Origin: Pseudonocardiaceae bacterium YIM PH 21723
Lineage (GTDB): Bacteria; Actinomycetota; Actinomycetes; Mycobacteriales; Pseudonocardiaceae
Length of the DNA stretch: 64,000 nucleotides
Direction: 5' to 3'
NCBI GenBank assembly: GCA_003600225.1
Contig: QZFT01000078.1
Span: forward strand, 62,001 to 126,000
Shown: piece after piece, positions 18,286 through 29,127 of the stretch
Layout: every line of letters starts with the position of its first letter
Numbering within the stretch: the first letter of the stretch is position 1
Notes under the pieces: model-generated
Database searches by the model: none
Told to the model about the DNA's origin: nothing
Seen by the model: only the letters and a program-made list of their open reading frames with translations
Position numbers and translations under genes: made by a program

Positions 18286-18932
18286 TAGGCCTTCCCCCGG
18301 CCCTGCAGGAACTCGTCCACCGTCTCCTCATGCGGCTTCTTGCCCTGTGGCGGAGGCTCTTTCGCCGGACCGAAGAGTTCCTCGGCGTCCTTCTTCGCGA
18401 CATCCGCGTCCTCGAAACCGCCGGCGGGGGAGTAGCGGTAGCCGGCCTCCGCCAGGTTCCGCCCGGTGGTGCGCAGGTTCTCGCCCGCCTCCTCGTAGGC
18501 CTTCTTGTTCTCCTCCATGGATGCCGGGGCCGCGTCGTTGCCGATGTCCTTCCACGACCGGTCCATGGCCTTCTCGGAATCCCCCATCGGATTCCCGAAC
18601 GCGTCATGCGCGGCTCGTTTCAGCAGCCTGTTGGCCGTCTGTTCGGCGAGCTCGTAGGTGGTCTTCGTCTCCAGGAGGCCATCCCGCAGTTCCTCGCCCT
18701 CGCGGATCAACGCGCGCACGCCCCACTCCCAGCGCTCGCAGAACCCGTCCAGGGCGCCGGTCATCCCTTCGTGCCCCATGTCCGCCCGGCTGACCTTGAG
18801 GTTGGTGATGCCCCGGCCTGCGGCTGCGGTGTGGCCGAAGCCGATCTCGCCGAGTGCCTCAAGAGCGCTGTCGTATCCCTTGGCGGCGGCTTCCAGCTGC
18901 TGTGGGTCGAGCCCGTACATGTCCTTGGTCAT
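18285..18932 (-). CDS. Small helical ESX-associated protein
   Basis: 215 aa, predicted almost all helical, with no signal peptide. MYGLDPQQLEAAAKGYDSALEAL at the N-terminus and LDGFCERWEWGVRALIREGEEL (about 61-82) resemble WXG100-superfamily partners of type VII effectors, though a strict WXG is absent. The C-terminal 50 residues are charged and Pro-rich. The gene overlaps the 1404-aa toxin start by one base (TAATG) and its own ATG overlaps the upstream stop (ATGA), so it is coupled to the toxin. I infer a dimerisation partner or export chaperone for the toxin head. Confidence 0.65.
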   Translation of the reverse strand: MTKDMYGLDPQQLEAAAKGYDSALEALGEIGFGHTAAAGRGITNLKVSRADMGHEGMTGALDGFCERWEWGVRALIREGEELRDGLLETKTTYELAEQTANRLLKRAAHDAFGNPMGDSEKAMDRSWKDIGNDAAPASMEENKKAYEEAGENLRTTGRNLAEAGYRYSPAGGFEDADVAKKDAEELFGPAKEPPPQGKKPHEETVDEFLQGRGKA

Positions 18933-19315
18933 GACGCGTCCAGGGCCAGCTCGTCCGGCACGATCGGCCGTAGCGGCGGGAAGGCCACGGGCTGTTCCGC
19001 TCCCGGATCGACGATGATCCCGACGCCCTTCTCCAGGGCGGGGAGGAACTCGTCGATCACCCGCTCACCGGTGGCCACGACGAATTCCGCGTTCTCCGCG
19101 TCGACTTGGCGGCTCTCCAGGAACTCGGCGAGCAGTTCCCCGGTGGTGAAACAGGGGATCCAGCGCAGGCCGCGGTACACGATGGTGACCAGCGCCCGAT
19201 CGGGGCTGTACGCCCAGATCGCGAAGGTGGACATGCGGAAGGCGCGCAGCAGCTGCTCGGGGTCACCGCTACCCGCGAAGAAGCGCTCGGCCTCGATGGA
19301 TATGGGCTGACGCAC
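18929..19315 (-). CDS. SseB-like small protein opening operon B
   Basis: 128 aa, GTG start at 19315 with a G-rich stretch just upstream and no better start within the frame. The layout RALVTIVYRGLRWIPCFTTGELLAEFLESRQ matches the SseB N-terminal domain, a small alpha/beta fold frequent in actinobacterial ESX and toxin operons. It overlaps the next gene by four bases (ATGA). No catalytic residues are recognisable. By position it may act as a chaperone, adaptor or immunity-associated protein. It parallels the YbaB-like gene that opens operon A, which suggests each toxin operon starts with its own small adaptor. Confidence 0.6.
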   Translation of the reverse strand: MRQPISIEAERFFAGSGDPEQLLRAFRMSTFAIWAYSPDRALVTIVYRGLRWIPCFTTGELLAEFLESRQVDAENAEFVVATGERVIDEFLPALEKGVGIIVDPGAEQPVAFPPLRPIVPDELALDAS

Positions 19316-19392
19316 AACCCCTGCCCCCAGGAAGTTTTCGGACTACGCCGAAAGCACCATAGCAGCGTGATCTTGATGAGACAGCCGGACGG

Positions 19393-19827
19393 TCACTGGT
19401 TCTGCCGGACTCCGTTGGGTAGCTGATGTTCGCAGGTCACCGGCTGTCCGGGGCCGGAGGCGGTGGCCTCGGCGAGGGTCGTCGCGCTGCGGCCCAGCCG
19501 CCGGTCCAGCACGATCCGGCAGTGCAGCACACCGGTGTCGGACGGCGTGGCGGTCACGGTGGCGGTCCGGCCGGCGGGCAGCGAGGTCTCCAGCTGCAGG
19601 TCGCCCGCCCCGGACTTGTGCGAGGTGTGCCCGATCGGCGTGGTTCCCGCTTCCCGGCTTCCCCGATAGGTGACGTCCGCCTCGCCGCCTCCGCTCACCT
19701 CGTAGGTGATCGCGTAGGCGTAGATGGTCTGCTTCGCCGAAAACCAGAAGAGACCACCCATGGCCGCGGCCATGAGCACGATCACGCCGGCCACCAGAGC
19801 GATGATGATCTTGGTAGGGGTACGCAC
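19393..19827 (-). CDS. MmpS-like membrane-anchored protein
   Basis: 144 aa from GTG 19827, chosen because AGGAAGGAG lies directly upstream; the longer open frame back to 20136 has no membrane-protein logic. One N-terminal transmembrane helix (IIIALVAGVIVLMAAAMGG, about residues 7-25) is followed by an extracytoplasmic beta-rich domain with ITYEVSGGGEADVTYRGS, typical of the MmpS family that accompanies MmpL transporters. No MmpL gene is nearby, so it is an orphan. It sits between toxin operon B and the ribosomal str operon. Function beyond envelope location is not shown by the sequence. Confidence 0.75.
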   Translation of the reverse strand: MRTPTKIIIALVAGVIVLMAAAMGGLFWFSAKQTIYAYAITYEVSGGGEADVTYRGSREAGTTPIGHTSHKSGAGDLQLETSLPAGRTATVTATPSDTGVLHCRIVLDRRLGRSATTLAEATASGPGQPVTCEHQLPNGVRQNQ

Positions 19828-20013
19828 GGCGGCTCCTTCCTCTCGTCCGGCTACCGAAGAGCCTAGGAACATGCAGGTCGAACGGCATCGGACCACGGGA
19901 GGAGCCTGGCTCCACCTCAGGTCTGATCGGTGGGAATCAGCGCGTCGGGCTCGCCGAAAACGCCTGTCGCACAGTAAGGTCGATCTTCTGGGGCGCTCGC
20001 TTACCACCCCGTT
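19828..20013. other. Intergenic stretch upstream of the str operon
   Basis: Divergent gap between the MmpS-like gene and the ribosomal str operon. No coding region with a ribosome site is seen. The promoter for the MmpS-like gene should lie here but is not recognisable to me. Confidence 0.4.
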
Positions 20014-20043
20014 TTGACCCAGCCGGATGGCGACGGGTATCTT
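20014..20043 (+). promoter_or_regulatory. Candidate sigma-70-type promoter of the str operon
   Basis: TTGACC (20014-20019) and TATCTT (20038-20043) are separated by 18 bp, a good actinobacterial vegetative promoter match. It lies 325 nt upstream of rpsL, so the transcript would have a long leader. Confidence 0.5.
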
Positions 20044-20368
20044 TGCTTCCTGTGCTCGACTCGCGTCGGGCCACTCTGTCTGCATGCGAGCGATGACACG
20101 GGACCCAAGCCGGGTATGTGACGGCAACGGCTCCACGACAGTCGCCGTGCGGCGGTGGAGTTCCTCCTAATCCCGCTGGGACGCCCGGAGAAATCCTGGG
20201 ACTGTGCACCGACGGGCCTACGAGTGGGGCGACACGCCCGACCTCGGGGTACGGGGGACAGAAACAGAGAACCCAAGTCCACAGTGTGATTTGGCGCCTT
20301 GCCTGGGTCGCTGACCTGGTGCAGAGCCTGGAGAGCACGGAAGAAGCAAACGCAAAGAAAGACGGTCC
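20044..20368 (+). promoter_or_regulatory. Long leader of rpsL
   Basis: About 320 nt without a convincing gene. It includes a pairing CTCCAC (20131-20136) with GTGGAG (20155-20160) enclosing GCCGTGCGGC. Leaders of ribosomal operons often bind a ribosomal protein for feedback; that use is inference here. Confidence 0.35.
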
Positions 20369-20743
20369 ATGCCTACGATCCAGCAGCTGGTCCGCAAGGG
20401 CCGCCAGGACAAGGTCGCGAAGCTGAAGACCGCTGCGCTCAAGGGAAGCCCGCAGCGGCGCGGTGTGTGCACGCGCGTTTACACGACGACGCCTAAGAAG
20501 CCGAACTCGGCGCTGCGGAAGGTCGCTCGTGTGAAGCTGACCTCCGGCATCGAGGTCACCGCCTACATTCCCGGTGAGGGTCACAACCTGCAGGAGCACA
20601 GCATCGTGCTCGTGCGTGGTGGCCGTGTTAAGGACTTGCCCGGTGTTCGTTACAAGATCATCCGTGGCTCGCTGGACACGCAGGGTGTGAAGAACCGCAA
20701 GCAGGCGCGTAGCCGCTACGGCGCGAAGAAGGAGAAGAGCTAA
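20369..20743 (+). CDS. rpsL: 30S ribosomal protein S12
   Basis: 124 aa, full length, starting [13 protein letters not shown]12 sits at the decoding centre of the 30S subunit and affects translational accuracy. The streptomycin-contact segments [10 protein letters not shown] and [10 protein letters not shown] are wild-type, with the resistance-associated lysines unchanged. It is the first gene of the str operon and is followed with no gap by rpsG (stop TAA directly followed by ATG). A candidate promoter lies 325 nt upstream. Confidence 0.98.
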   Translation: MPTIQQLVRKGRQDKVAKLKTAALKGSPQRRGVCTRVYTTTPKKPNSALRKVARVKLTSGIEVTAYIPGEGHNLQEHSIVLVRGGRVKDLPGVRYKIIRGSLDTQGVKNRKQARSRYGAKKEKS

Positions 20744-21214
20744 ATGCCCCGTAAGGGTCCGGCCCCGAAGCGGCCGCTCATCAACGACCCGGTGTACGGC
20801 TCTCCGCTCGTCACCCAGTTGGTCAACAAGATCCTGACCGACGGCAAGCGCTCCCTCGCGCAGCGCATCGTCTACGGCGCCATGGAAGGCTGCCGCGAGA
20901 AGACCGGTGCCGACCCGGTGATCACCCTCAAGCGCGCTCTTGACAACGTCAAGCCCGCCATCGAGGTCAAGAGCCGTCGTGTCGGTGGCGCCACCTACCA
21001 GGTGCCGATCGAGGTCAAGGCCGGCCGTAGCACCACGCTGGCGCTGCGCTGGCTGGTGGGCTTCTCCAAGGCCCGCCGTGAGAAGACCATGATCGAGCGC
21101 CTCACGAACGAGCTGCTGGATGCGTCCAACGGCCTTGGCGCGAGCGTCAAGCGTCGTGAGGACACCCACAAGATGGCCGAGTCCAACAAGGCCTTCGCGC
21201 ACTACCGCTGGTGA
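20744..21214 (+). CDS. rpsG: 30S ribosomal protein S7
   Basis: 156 aa, normal length, starting [17 protein letters not shown]7 is a primary 16S rRNA 3'-domain binder that nucleates the 30S head and touches the E-site tRNA. It abuts rpsL without a spacer, implying translational coupling, and is followed 84 nt later by fusA, in the conserved str order. Confidence 0.98.
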   Translation: MPRKGPAPKRPLINDPVYGSPLVTQLVNKILTDGKRSLAQRIVYGAMEGCREKTGADPVITLKRALDNVKPAIEVKSRRVGGATYQVPIEVKAGRSTTLALRWLVGFSKARREKTMIERLTNELLDASNGLGASVKRREDTHKMAESNKAFAHYRW

Positions 21215-21298
21215 TTTCGTGGCGGGGCTGCTGTGCCCTCGCGTGCACACCGGCCCCGCCCACCACCCCACAGATTTAGCGAGAAAAGGAACAAAGTC

Positions 21299-23428
21299 GT
21301 GGCAGACGCGGCACGTACGGTCCTCTCCGACCTGAACATGGTCCGCAACATCGGCATCATGGCGCACATCGATGCCGGTAAGACGACCACCACCGAGCGG
21401 GTTCTCTTCTACACCGGCCTGAGCTACAAGATCGGTGAAGTGCACGACGGCGCGGCCACGACGGACTGGATGGAGCAGGAGCAGGAGCGCGGCATCACCA
21501 TCACGTCCGCCGCGGTCACCTGTTTCTGGAAAGACCACCAGATCAACCTGATCGACACCCCCGGTCACGTGGACTTCACCGTTGAGGTCGAGCGCAACCT
21601 GCGCGTCCTCGACGGTGCCGTTGCCGTTTTCGACGGCAAGGAGGGCGTCGAGCCCCAGTCCGAGACGGTGTGGCGGCAGGCCGACAAGTACAACGTCTCG
21701 CGCATCTGTTTCGTCAACAAGATGGACAAGCTGGGCGCTGACTTCTACTTCACCATCAAGACCATCGAAGACCGTCTCGGTGTCCGCGCGCTGCCGCTGC
21801 AGCTGCCGATCGGCTCCGAGAACGACTTCCAGGGTGTCATCGACCTCATCGGCATGCGCGCCCTGACCTGGCGTGGCGAGGTGAAGAAGGGCGAGGACTA
21901 CGCGATCGAGGAGATCCCGGCAGACCTCGCCGACAAGGCCGCCGAGTACCGCGAGAAGCTGCTGGAGATCGTCACCGAGGCTGACGACGCCCTGATGGAG
22001 AAGTACCTGGAGGGTGAGGAACTCACCGTCGAGGAGATCAAGGGCGCCATCCGGAAGATCGTCATCGCCGGCAAGTCCTTCGATGGCGACGGCATCTACC
22101 CGGTCATCTGTGGCTCGGCGTTCAAGAACAAGGGTGTGCAGCCGATGCTGGACGCCGTTCTGGACTACCTGCCCACCCCGCTGGACATGCCGGACACCGA
22201 GGGCACGCTGGTCGACGGCGAGACCGTCGCCCACCGCAAGCCCAGCAACGACGAGCCGTTCTCCTCGCTCGCGTTCAAGATCATGACGCACCCGTTCTTC
22301 GGCAAGCTGACCTACATCCGGGTGTACTCGGGTGTCGTCGCGGCCGGCGCCCAGGTCATGAACTCGACCAAGGAGCGCAAGGAGCGCATCGGCAAGATCT
22401 TCCAGATGCACTCCAACAAGGAACACCCGATGGAAGAGGCCGCCGCGGGTCACATCTACGCGGTCATCGGCCTGAAGGACACCACCACCGGTGACACCTT
22501 GTGCGACCCGGCGAAGCCGATCGTGCTGGAGTCCATGACCTTCCCCGCGCCGGTCATCTCGGTCGCCATCGAGCCGAAGACCAAGGCCGACCAGGAGAAG
22601 CTGGGCACCGCGATCCAGAAGCTGGCCGAAGAGGACCCGACCTTCCAGGTCAAGCAGGACCAGGAGACCGGTCAGACGATCATCTCCGGCATGGGCGAGC
22701 TGCACCTGGACATCCTGGTCGACCGGATGCGCCGCGAGTTCAAGGTCGAGGCCAACATCGGTAAGCCGCAGGTGGCCTACCGTGAGACCATCCGTCGCCT
22801 TGTGGAGAAGCACTCCTACACCCACAAGAAGCAGACCGGTGGTTCCGGCCAGTTCGCCAAGGTGCTCATCAACCTGGAGCCGCTGCCCAAGGACTCCGAG
22901 AACACCGAGTACGAGTTCAAGAACGCGGTCACCGGTGGTCGCATCCCGCGGGAGTACATCCCGTCGGTGGACGCCGGTGCGCAGGACGCCATGCAGTACG
23001 GCGTGCTCGCGGGCTACCCGTTGGTCGGCGTCAAGCTGACGCTGCTCGACGGTGCCTACCACGAGGTCGACTCCTCGGAAATGGCGTTCAAGATCGCCGG
23101 TTCCCAGGCGCTGAAGGAAGCCGCTCGCAAGGCGGACCCGGCGATCCTGGAGCCGCTGATGGCTGTCGAGGTGACCACCCCCGAGGAGAACATGGGTGAC
23201 GTCATCGGCGACCTGAACTCCCGCCGTGGCCAGATCCAGGCCATGGAGGAGCGCAGTGGTGTCCGCGTCGTCAAGGCGCTGGTGCCGCTGTCCGAAATGT
23301 TCGGATACGTCGGCGACCTGCGGTCCAAGACCCAGGGCCGGGCGAACTACTCGATGCAGTTCGACTCGTACGCCGAGGTTCCGGCCAACGTGGCCAAGGA
23401 GATCATCGCCAAGGCCACCGGCGAGTAA
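21299..23428 (+). CDS. fusA: Translation elongation factor G
   Basis: 709 aa from GTG 21299, chosen for AAAGGA upstream and because [19 protein letters not shown] matches the usual N-terminus; the open frame extends 22 codons further without family similarity. GTPase motifs are present: [12 protein letters not shown] (G1), [10 protein letters not shown] (G2), DTPGHVDF (G3) and NKMDKLGAD (G4). EF-G drives translocation and, with RRF, ribosome recycling. It is the third gene of the str operon. Confidence 0.98.
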   Translation: MADAARTVLSDLNMVRNIGIMAHIDAGKTTTTERVLFYTGLSYKIGEVHDGAATTDWMEQEQERGITITSAAVTCFWKDHQINLIDTPGHVDFTVEVERNLRVLDGAVAVFDGKEGVEPQSETVWRQADKYNVSRICFVNKMDKLGADFYFTIKTIEDRLGVRALPLQLPIGSENDFQGVIDLIGMRALTWRGEVKKGEDYAIEEIPADLADKAAEYREKLLEIVTEADDALMEKYLEGEELTVEEIKGAIRKIVIAGKSFDGDGIYPVICGSAFKNKGVQPMLDAVLDYLPTPLDMPDTEGTLVDGETVAHRKPSNDEPFSSLAFKIMTHPFFGKLTYIRVYSGVVAAGAQVMNSTKERKERIGKIFQMHSNKEHPMEEAAAGHIYAVIGLKDTTTGDTLCDPAKPIVLESMTFPAPVISVAIEPKTKADQEKLGTAIQKLAEEDPTFQVKQDQETGQTIISGMGELHLDILVDRMRREFKVEANIGKPQVAYRETIRRLVEKHSYTHKKQTGGSGQFAKVLINLEPLPKDSENTEYEFKNAVTGGRIPREYIPSVDAGAQDAMQYGVLAGYPLVGVKLTLLDGAYHEVDSSEMAFKIAGSQALKEAARKADPAILEPLMAVEVTTPEENMGDVIGDLNSRRGQIQAMEERSGVRVVKALVPLSEMFGYVGDLRSKTQGRANYSMQFDSYAEVPANVAKEIIAKATGE

Positions 23429-23494
23429 TACCGCGTAAGCGTGGAGTTGCCCGGACCGGAGTCCCCGGTCTGGGCATTCCGGCCCTGATGAAGT

Positions 23495-23543
23495 CCCGTT
23501 GGGACGGACTGGGCAAGATCTACCTAACGAAATTCCCAACGGG
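23495..23543 (+). promoter_or_regulatory. Perfect inverted repeat in fusA-tuf spacer
   Basis: CCCGTTGGGA (23495-23504) pairs perfectly with TCCCAACGGG (23534-23543) around a 29-nt loop. The left arm can alternatively fold on itself (GTCCC-GTT-GGGAC, 23493-23505). The structure ends about 20 nt before the tuf ribosome site (AGGAGG). It may attenuate, stabilise or process the transcript so that tuf is expressed above fusA. No run of T follows, so it is not a classical terminator. Confidence 0.5.
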
Positions 23544-23572
23544 AAAATTATCAAGTCCAGGAGGACAGTTCC

Positions 23573-24766
<1,194 letters not shown>

Positions 24767-24772
24767 TTCCTG

Positions 24773-24809
24773 ATCGGGGGGTTCCTCACACGAGGGACCC
24801 CCCGATTTG
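24773..24809 (+). terminator. Intrinsic terminator of the str operon
   Basis: ATCGGGGGGTTCCTC pairs over 15 bp (one G-U) with GAGGGACCCCCCGAT around an ACAC loop, followed by TTT. It lies directly after tuf. Confidence 0.9.
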
Positions 24810-24854
24810 GATGCCCGCTCAGGCGTATGGCATCCTTAGTGAGTTGCTCCGCCG

Positions 24855-24884
24855 GGGCGCCCAGGTTTAGAGAACTGGGCGCCC
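24855..24884 (+). terminator. Second hairpin downstream of tuf
   Basis: A perfect 10-bp pairing of GGGCGCCCAG with CTGGGCGCCC around a 10-nt loop, 46 nt after the first terminator. There is no T-run, so it may be a back-up terminator or an RNA stability element. Confidence 0.5.
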
Positions 24885-24895
24885 TCGCGTGAGGA

Positions 24896-25270
24896 GCCAC
24901 CAGATGTAAAGCAAGATCTAGTCGTTCGGGAGTCGGTCTTCTTCAGATCGCCCTAGACGGCAAGGGTTCACCTGAGAACCCATCCCACAGATCAAGCCAG
25001 TGGGACTGGTCTGCGAAGGGCATGCGACACGCCCGACCGCGTGGACCGGGGATCAACCCCCGGACCTGCGGAAACGCAGAGCAGGAACCGTGATACCTGA
25101 ACAGCGGCGGTACGAGGGCCAGTAATGGCCGTTTCCCGCCCTTCTGTGTCGGCGGAACACTGGTTTGACGCGTGGGTGGACGAAGCGAGGCACCGCACTG
25201 TTCGGGCGGCCGGGTAACCGGCGTAGCGCAAACAGCAAGCGGCACGAGACCAGAGGAACGGCAAGCCACC
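24896..25270 (+). promoter_or_regulatory. Leader and promoter region of the S10 operon
   Basis: About 375 nt without a credible gene between the tuf terminators and rpsJ. The S10 promoter must be here because a terminator precedes it, but I see no clear -35/-10 pair (a TTGACG at 25165 lacks a matching -10). The long leader would allow ribosomal-protein feedback, as the L4-bound S10 leader does in E. coli; this is analogy only. Confidence 0.4.
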
Positions 25271-25576
25271 ATGGCGGGACAAAAGATCCGCATCCGGCTC
25301 AAGGCCTACGACCACGAGGCGATCGACGCGTCCGCGCGCAAGATCGTTGAGACCGTGACCCGTACGGGTGCGCGCGTGGTCGGCCCGGTGCCGCTGCCAA
25401 CAGAGAAGAACGTTTACTGCGTCATCCGCTCGCCGCACAAGTACAAGGACTCGCGCGAGCACTTCGAGATGCGCACGCACAAGCGTCTGATCGACATCCT
25501 CGACCCGACCCCGAAGACCGTTGACGCCCTGATGCGCATCGATCTTCCGGCGAGCGTCGACGTCAACATCCAGTAA
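25271..25576 (+). CDS. rpsJ: 30S ribosomal protein S10
   Basis: 101 aa from ATG 25271, where [19 protein letters not shown] matches the family start; the open frame runs further upstream without similarity. S10 is part of the 30S head and, as NusE, also joins the transcription antitermination complex. First gene of the S10 operon. Confidence 0.97.
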   Translation: MAGQKIRIRLKAYDHEAIDASARKIVETVTRTGARVVGPVPLPTEKNVYCVIRSPHKYKDSREHFEMRTHKRLIDILDPTPKTVDALMRIDLPASVDVNIQ

Positions 25577-25611
25577 GCGTTGGTGCGAGAGCGGCGGGAA
25601 GAACTAATCCA

Positions 25612-26262
25612 ATGTCTGACAGGCAAGTCAAGGGGATTCTGGGCACCAAGCTCGGCATGACCCAGGTCTTCGACGAGAAGAACCGGATCGTCCCGGTGAC
25701 CGTCGTGAAGGCTGGGCCCTGTGTCGTCACCCAGGTCCGTAACCAGGAGAAGGACGGCTACGAGGCCGTGCAGCTGGCGTACGGCGCGATTGACCCTCGT
25801 AAGGTCAACAAGCCCGAGGCCGGTCACTTCGCCAAGGCAGGCGTGACCCCGCGCCGCCACATGGCGGAGCTGCGCACGACCGACGCCGGTACCTATGAGG
25901 TCGGCCAGGAGCTCACCGCTGAGGTGTTCGAGGCCGGCGCTGTTGTCGATGTAACCGGCACCAGCAAGGGCAAGGGCACCGCCGGTGTCATGAAGCGCCA
26001 CGGATTCTCCGGTCTCGGCGCTGGACACGGCACGCAGGCCAAGCACCGTTCCCCGGGCTCCATCGGTGGTTGCTCCACTCCGGGTCGCGTGTTCAAGGGC
26101 CTCCGGATGGCCGGTCGCATGGGTAACGTCCGCGTGACGACCCAGAGCCTGACCGTGCACCGGGTGGATGCCGAGTCCGGGCTGCTGCTGATCAAGGGTG
26201 CGATCCCCGGCCCCAAGGGTGGTCTGGTGTTCGTCACCTCGGCTGCGAAGGCTGGTGCCTGA
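25612..26262 (+). CDS. rplC: 50S ribosomal protein L3
   Basis: 216 aa with the actinobacterial start [20 protein letters not shown] and the rRNA-core loop region [21 protein letters not shown] kept. L3 is an early 23S assembly protein near the peptidyl-transferase centre. Its TGA overlaps the rplD ATG by one base (TGATG). Confidence 0.98.
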   Translation: MSDRQVKGILGTKLGMTQVFDEKNRIVPVTVVKAGPCVVTQVRNQEKDGYEAVQLAYGAIDPRKVNKPEAGHFAKAGVTPRRHMAELRTTDAGTYEVGQELTAEVFEAGAVVDVTGTSKGKGTAGVMKRHGFSGLGAGHGTQAKHRSPGSIGGCSTPGRVFKGLRMAGRMGNVRVTTQSLTVHRVDAESGLLLIKGAIPGPKGGLVFVTSAAKAGA

Positions 26263-26942
26263 TGAGCACGATTGAAATCAAGACTCCCGCTGGTAAGGCC
26301 GACGGTTCCGTCGAGCTGCCCGCCGAGCTGTTCGACGCCCAGGCCAACGTGCCGCTGATGCACCAGGTCGTCGTCGCCCAGCTGGCTGCCGCTCGCCAGG
26401 GCACCCACTCGACCAAGACCCGCGGTGAAGTTCGCGGTGGTGGCAAGAAGCCGTACCGCCAGAAGGGCACCGGCCGCGCGCGCCAGGGTTCCACCCGTGC
26501 GCCGCAGTTCGTGGGTGGTGGCACCGTCCACGGCCCGCAGCCGCGTGACTACTCCCAGCGGACCCCGAAGAAGATGAAGGCCGCCGCCCTGCGTGGCGCC
26601 CTCTCCGACCGGGCCCGCGCCGGCCAGGTGCACGTGGTCACCAGCTTCACCTCTGGTGAGAAGCCGTCCACCAAGGACGCCCGCATCGCCCTGGCATCGC
26701 TGACCCAGGCCACGCGAGTTCTGGCTGTTGTCGGTCGTTTCGACGAGAACAACTGGCTGAGCCTGCGCAACCTGGCGAACGTTCACGTGATCGCCCCCGA
26801 CCAGCTGAACACCTACGACGTGCTGGTGAACGACGACATCGTCTTCACCAAGGACGCCTACGAGCTGTTCGTGGCCGGTCCGGCGAAGGGCAAGCAGGCC
26901 AAGGCCGTTGCCCGCAGCTCTGAGCTGGAGGCCGACAAGTGA
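26262..26942 (+). CDS. rplD: 50S ribosomal protein L4
   Basis: 226 aa. The extended exit-tunnel loop is recognisable around [23 protein letters not shown]4 lines the nascent-peptide tunnel, and in some bacteria it regulates the S10 operon. It overlaps rplC upstream and the GTG of rplW downstream (GTGA). Confidence 0.98.
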   Translation: MSTIEIKTPAGKADGSVELPAELFDAQANVPLMHQVVVAQLAAARQGTHSTKTRGEVRGGGKKPYRQKGTGRARQGSTRAPQFVGGGTVHGPQPRDYSQRTPKKMKAAALRGALSDRARAGQVHVVTSFTSGEKPSTKDARIALASLTQATRVLAVVGRFDENNWLSLRNLANVHVIAPDQLNTYDVLVNDDIVFTKDAYELFVAGPAKGKQAKAVARSSELEADK

Positions 26943-27238
26943 TCCCCGACCACCGCGACATTCTGCTCGCGCCGGTGATCTCTGAGAAGAGCTACGGCCT
27001 TCTCGAAGAGAACAAGTACACGTTTCTGGTTCACCCGGACGCCAACAAGACCTCGATCAAGATCGCGGTCGAGAAGGTGTTCGGCGTGAAGGTGAAGGCC
27101 GTGAACACGATCAACCGCCAGGGTAAGCGCAAGCGGACCAAGACCGGTTATGGCAAGCGCAAGGACACCCGTCGCGCGATCGTCACGCTGACCGCAGACA
27201 GCAAGCCGATCGAAATCTTCGGCGGCCCGGCCGCGTAA
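26939..27238 (+). CDS. rplW: 50S ribosomal protein L23
   Basis: 99 aa with a GTG start overlapping the rplD stop. Family core: [21 protein letters not shown] followed by [17 protein letters not shown]23 sits at the tunnel exit and docks trigger factor and SRP. Confidence 0.97.
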   Translation: MIPDHRDILLAPVISEKSYGLLEENKYTFLVHPDANKTSIKIAVEKVFGVKVKAVNTINRQGKRKRTKTGYGKRKDTRRAIVTLTADSKPIEIFGGPAA

Positions 27239-27272
27239 GCGCGCCGGATAGGAAACTGAGGACTGCTGAGAC

Positions 27273-28109
27273 ATGGGCATCCGTAAGTACAAGCCGACGA
27301 CCCCGGGCCGTCGTGGCTCGAGCGTCGCCGACTTCGCCGAGATCACTCGTTCGGAGCCGGAGAAGAGCCTTCTCCGTCCGCTGAGCAAGACCGGCGGTCG
27401 CAACGCATCGGGCAAGATCACCACCCGGCACAAGGGTGGCGGTCACAAGCGCGCCTACCGTCTGATCGACTTCCGTCGTAACGACAAGGACGGCGTGCCT
27501 GCCAAGGTCGCGCACATCGAATACGACCCGAACCGCACCGCGCGCATCGCGCTGCTGCACTTCGCGGACGGCGAGAAGCGGTACATCCTCGCCCCGAAGA
27601 ACCTGCAGCAGGGTGACCCGATTGAGAACGGCCCCCGCGCCGACATCAAGCCGGGCAACAACCTGCCGATGCGCAACATCCCGGTCGGTACCTTGATCCA
27701 CGCGATTGAGCTCCGCCCCGGTGGAGGCGCCAAGATCGCCCGTTCCGCAGGCGCCTCCGTGCGTCTGGTCGCCAAGGATGGCCCGCACGCACAGCTGCGT
27801 ATGCCGTCCGGCGAGATCCGGAACGTGGACGTTCGCTGCCGCGCCACCGTTGGTGAGGTCGGCAACGCCGATCACTCCAACATCAACTGGGGTAAGGCCG
27901 GACGTATGCGGTGGAAGGGCAAGCGCCCGACCGTCCGTGGTGTGGCCATGAACCCGGTCGACCACCCGCACGGTGGTGGTGAGGGTAAGACCTCCGGTGG
28001 TCGCCACCCGGTCAACCCGAACGGAAAGCCGGAGGGTCGCACTCGCCGCCGCAAGGCCAGCGACAAGCTGATCGTCCGCCGCCGGACCACCGGCAAGAAC
28101 AAGCGCTAA
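27273..28109 (+). CDS. rplB: 50S ribosomal protein L2
   Basis: 278 aa, normal length. The C-terminal [16 protein letters not shown] block, with the highly conserved histidine near the peptidyl-transferase centre, is intact. L2 helps join the ribosomal subunits. It follows rplW after 34 nt with a GAGGAC ribosome site region. Confidence 0.98.
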   Translation: MGIRKYKPTTPGRRGSSVADFAEITRSEPEKSLLRPLSKTGGRNASGKITTRHKGGGHKRAYRLIDFRRNDKDGVPAKVAHIEYDPNRTARIALLHFADGEKRYILAPKNLQQGDPIENGPRADIKPGNNLPMRNIPVGTLIHAIELRPGGGAKIARSAGASVRLVAKDGPHAQLRMPSGEIRNVDVRCRATVGEVGNADHSNINWGKAGRMRWKGKRPTVRGVAMNPVDHPHGGGEGKTSGGRHPVNPNGKPEGRTRRRKASDKLIVRRRTTGKNKR

Positions 28110-28128
28110 GAGCAGGAGGGAGTAGAGA

Positions 28129-28410
28129 ATGCCTCGTAGTTTGAAGAAGGGCCCGTTCGTCGACGACCACCTGCTCAAGAAGGTGGACGCGCTCAACGCG
28201 GCCGGCAAGAAGACCGTGATCAAGACCTGGTCGCGCCGTTCCACGATCATTCCGGACATGCTGGGCCACACCCTCGCGGTGCACGACGGCCGCAAGCACG
28301 TACCGGTGTTCGTCAGCGAGTCCATGGTGGGGCACAAGCTGGGCGAATTCGCCCCGACCCGCACGTTCAAGGGTCACATCAAGGATGACCGCAAGTCGCG
28401 CCGCCGCTAG
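28129..28410 (+). CDS. rpsS: 30S ribosomal protein S19
   Basis: 93 aa, [19 protein letters not shown] start and [15 protein letters not shown] core, both diagnostic. S19 binds the 30S head with S13. Ribosome site AGGAGGG lies upstream. Confidence 0.98.
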   Translation: MPRSLKKGPFVDDHLLKKVDALNAAGKKTVIKTWSRRSTIIPDMLGHTLAVHDGRKHVPVFVSESMVGHKLGEFAPTRTFKGHIKDDRKSRRR

Positions 28411-28452
28411 TCGGTCAGCGATTCGAACCAAGTACAGCAAGGGGTAAAGCAG

Positions 28453-29127
28453 ATGGGTAACAACGCCGCCAGCGTGGAAGAGCTTCCGCGCGCCGTGGCG
28501 CGGGCCCGCTACGTCCGCGTGACGCCCATGAAGGCGCGTCGTGTGGTCGATCTGATCCGTGGCCGCAAGGCCACGGATGCCCTGGCAGTGCTCCAGTTCG
28601 CGCCGCAGGCCGCTAGCTTGCCGGTGTCGAAGGTGCTCGCCAGTGCGATGGCCAACGCCGAGAACAACCTCCAACTGGACCCCGACACGCTGGTGATCTC
28701 TGCCGCGTACGTCGACGAGGGTCCGACGCTCAAGCGTTTCCAGCCGCGGGCCCAGGGCCGCGCGTACCGGATCCGCAAGCGCACCAGCCACATCACGGTC
28801 GAACTCGAGTCCGTCGGTGCGGCCACTGCTGTGACCAAGGCGAAGCCGGCCAAGAAGGCCGCCAAGCCCGCCGTCGAGCAGGCCGAAACCGCGGTCGAGG
28901 CGACCGAGACCAAGGCCCCCGCCAAGAAGGCTCCTGCCAAGAAGGCAGCTGCCACCGAGGCGAAGGCCGAGGCTCCGGCCAAGAAGGCACCGGCTAAGAA
29001 GCCGGCCGCCAAGAAGGCCGACGCCGACGCTCCGGCCGCCGAAAAGAAGGCGCCGGCGCGGAAGACAGCCGCTTCGAAGGCGAAGGCTGACGACGCCGAC
29101 GCTGCTGAGAAGGGAAGTGCCAGCTAG
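28453..29127 (+). CDS. rplV: 50S ribosomal protein L22 with long Ala/Lys tail
   Basis: 224 aa, about twice the usual bacterial length. Residues about 10-118 are a normal L22 ([19 protein letters not shown] through [12 protein letters not shown]) that lines the exit tunnel. The last roughly 105 residues are a low-complexity tail of repeated [13 protein letters not shown] units with acidic interruptions, like histone H1-type tails. Tails of this kind occur on L22 in several actinobacteria; they probably bind RNA on the ribosome surface. The TAG stop overlaps the rpsC GTG. Confidence 0.96.
   Translation: MGNNAASVEELPRAVARARYVRVTPMKARRVVDLIRGRKATDALAVLQFAPQAASLPVSKVLASAMANAENNLQLDPDTLVISAAYVDEGPTLKRFQPRAQGRAYRIRKRTSHITVELESVGAATAVTKAKPAKKAAKPAVEQAETAVEATETKAPAKKAPAKKAAATEAKAEAPAKKAPAKKPAAKKADADAPAAEKKAPARKTAASKAKADDADAAEKGSAS

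Noticed and set aside
25165..25195. TTGACG in the rpsJ leader as a promoter
   Set aside because: No acceptable -10 hexamer lies at 16-19 bp.
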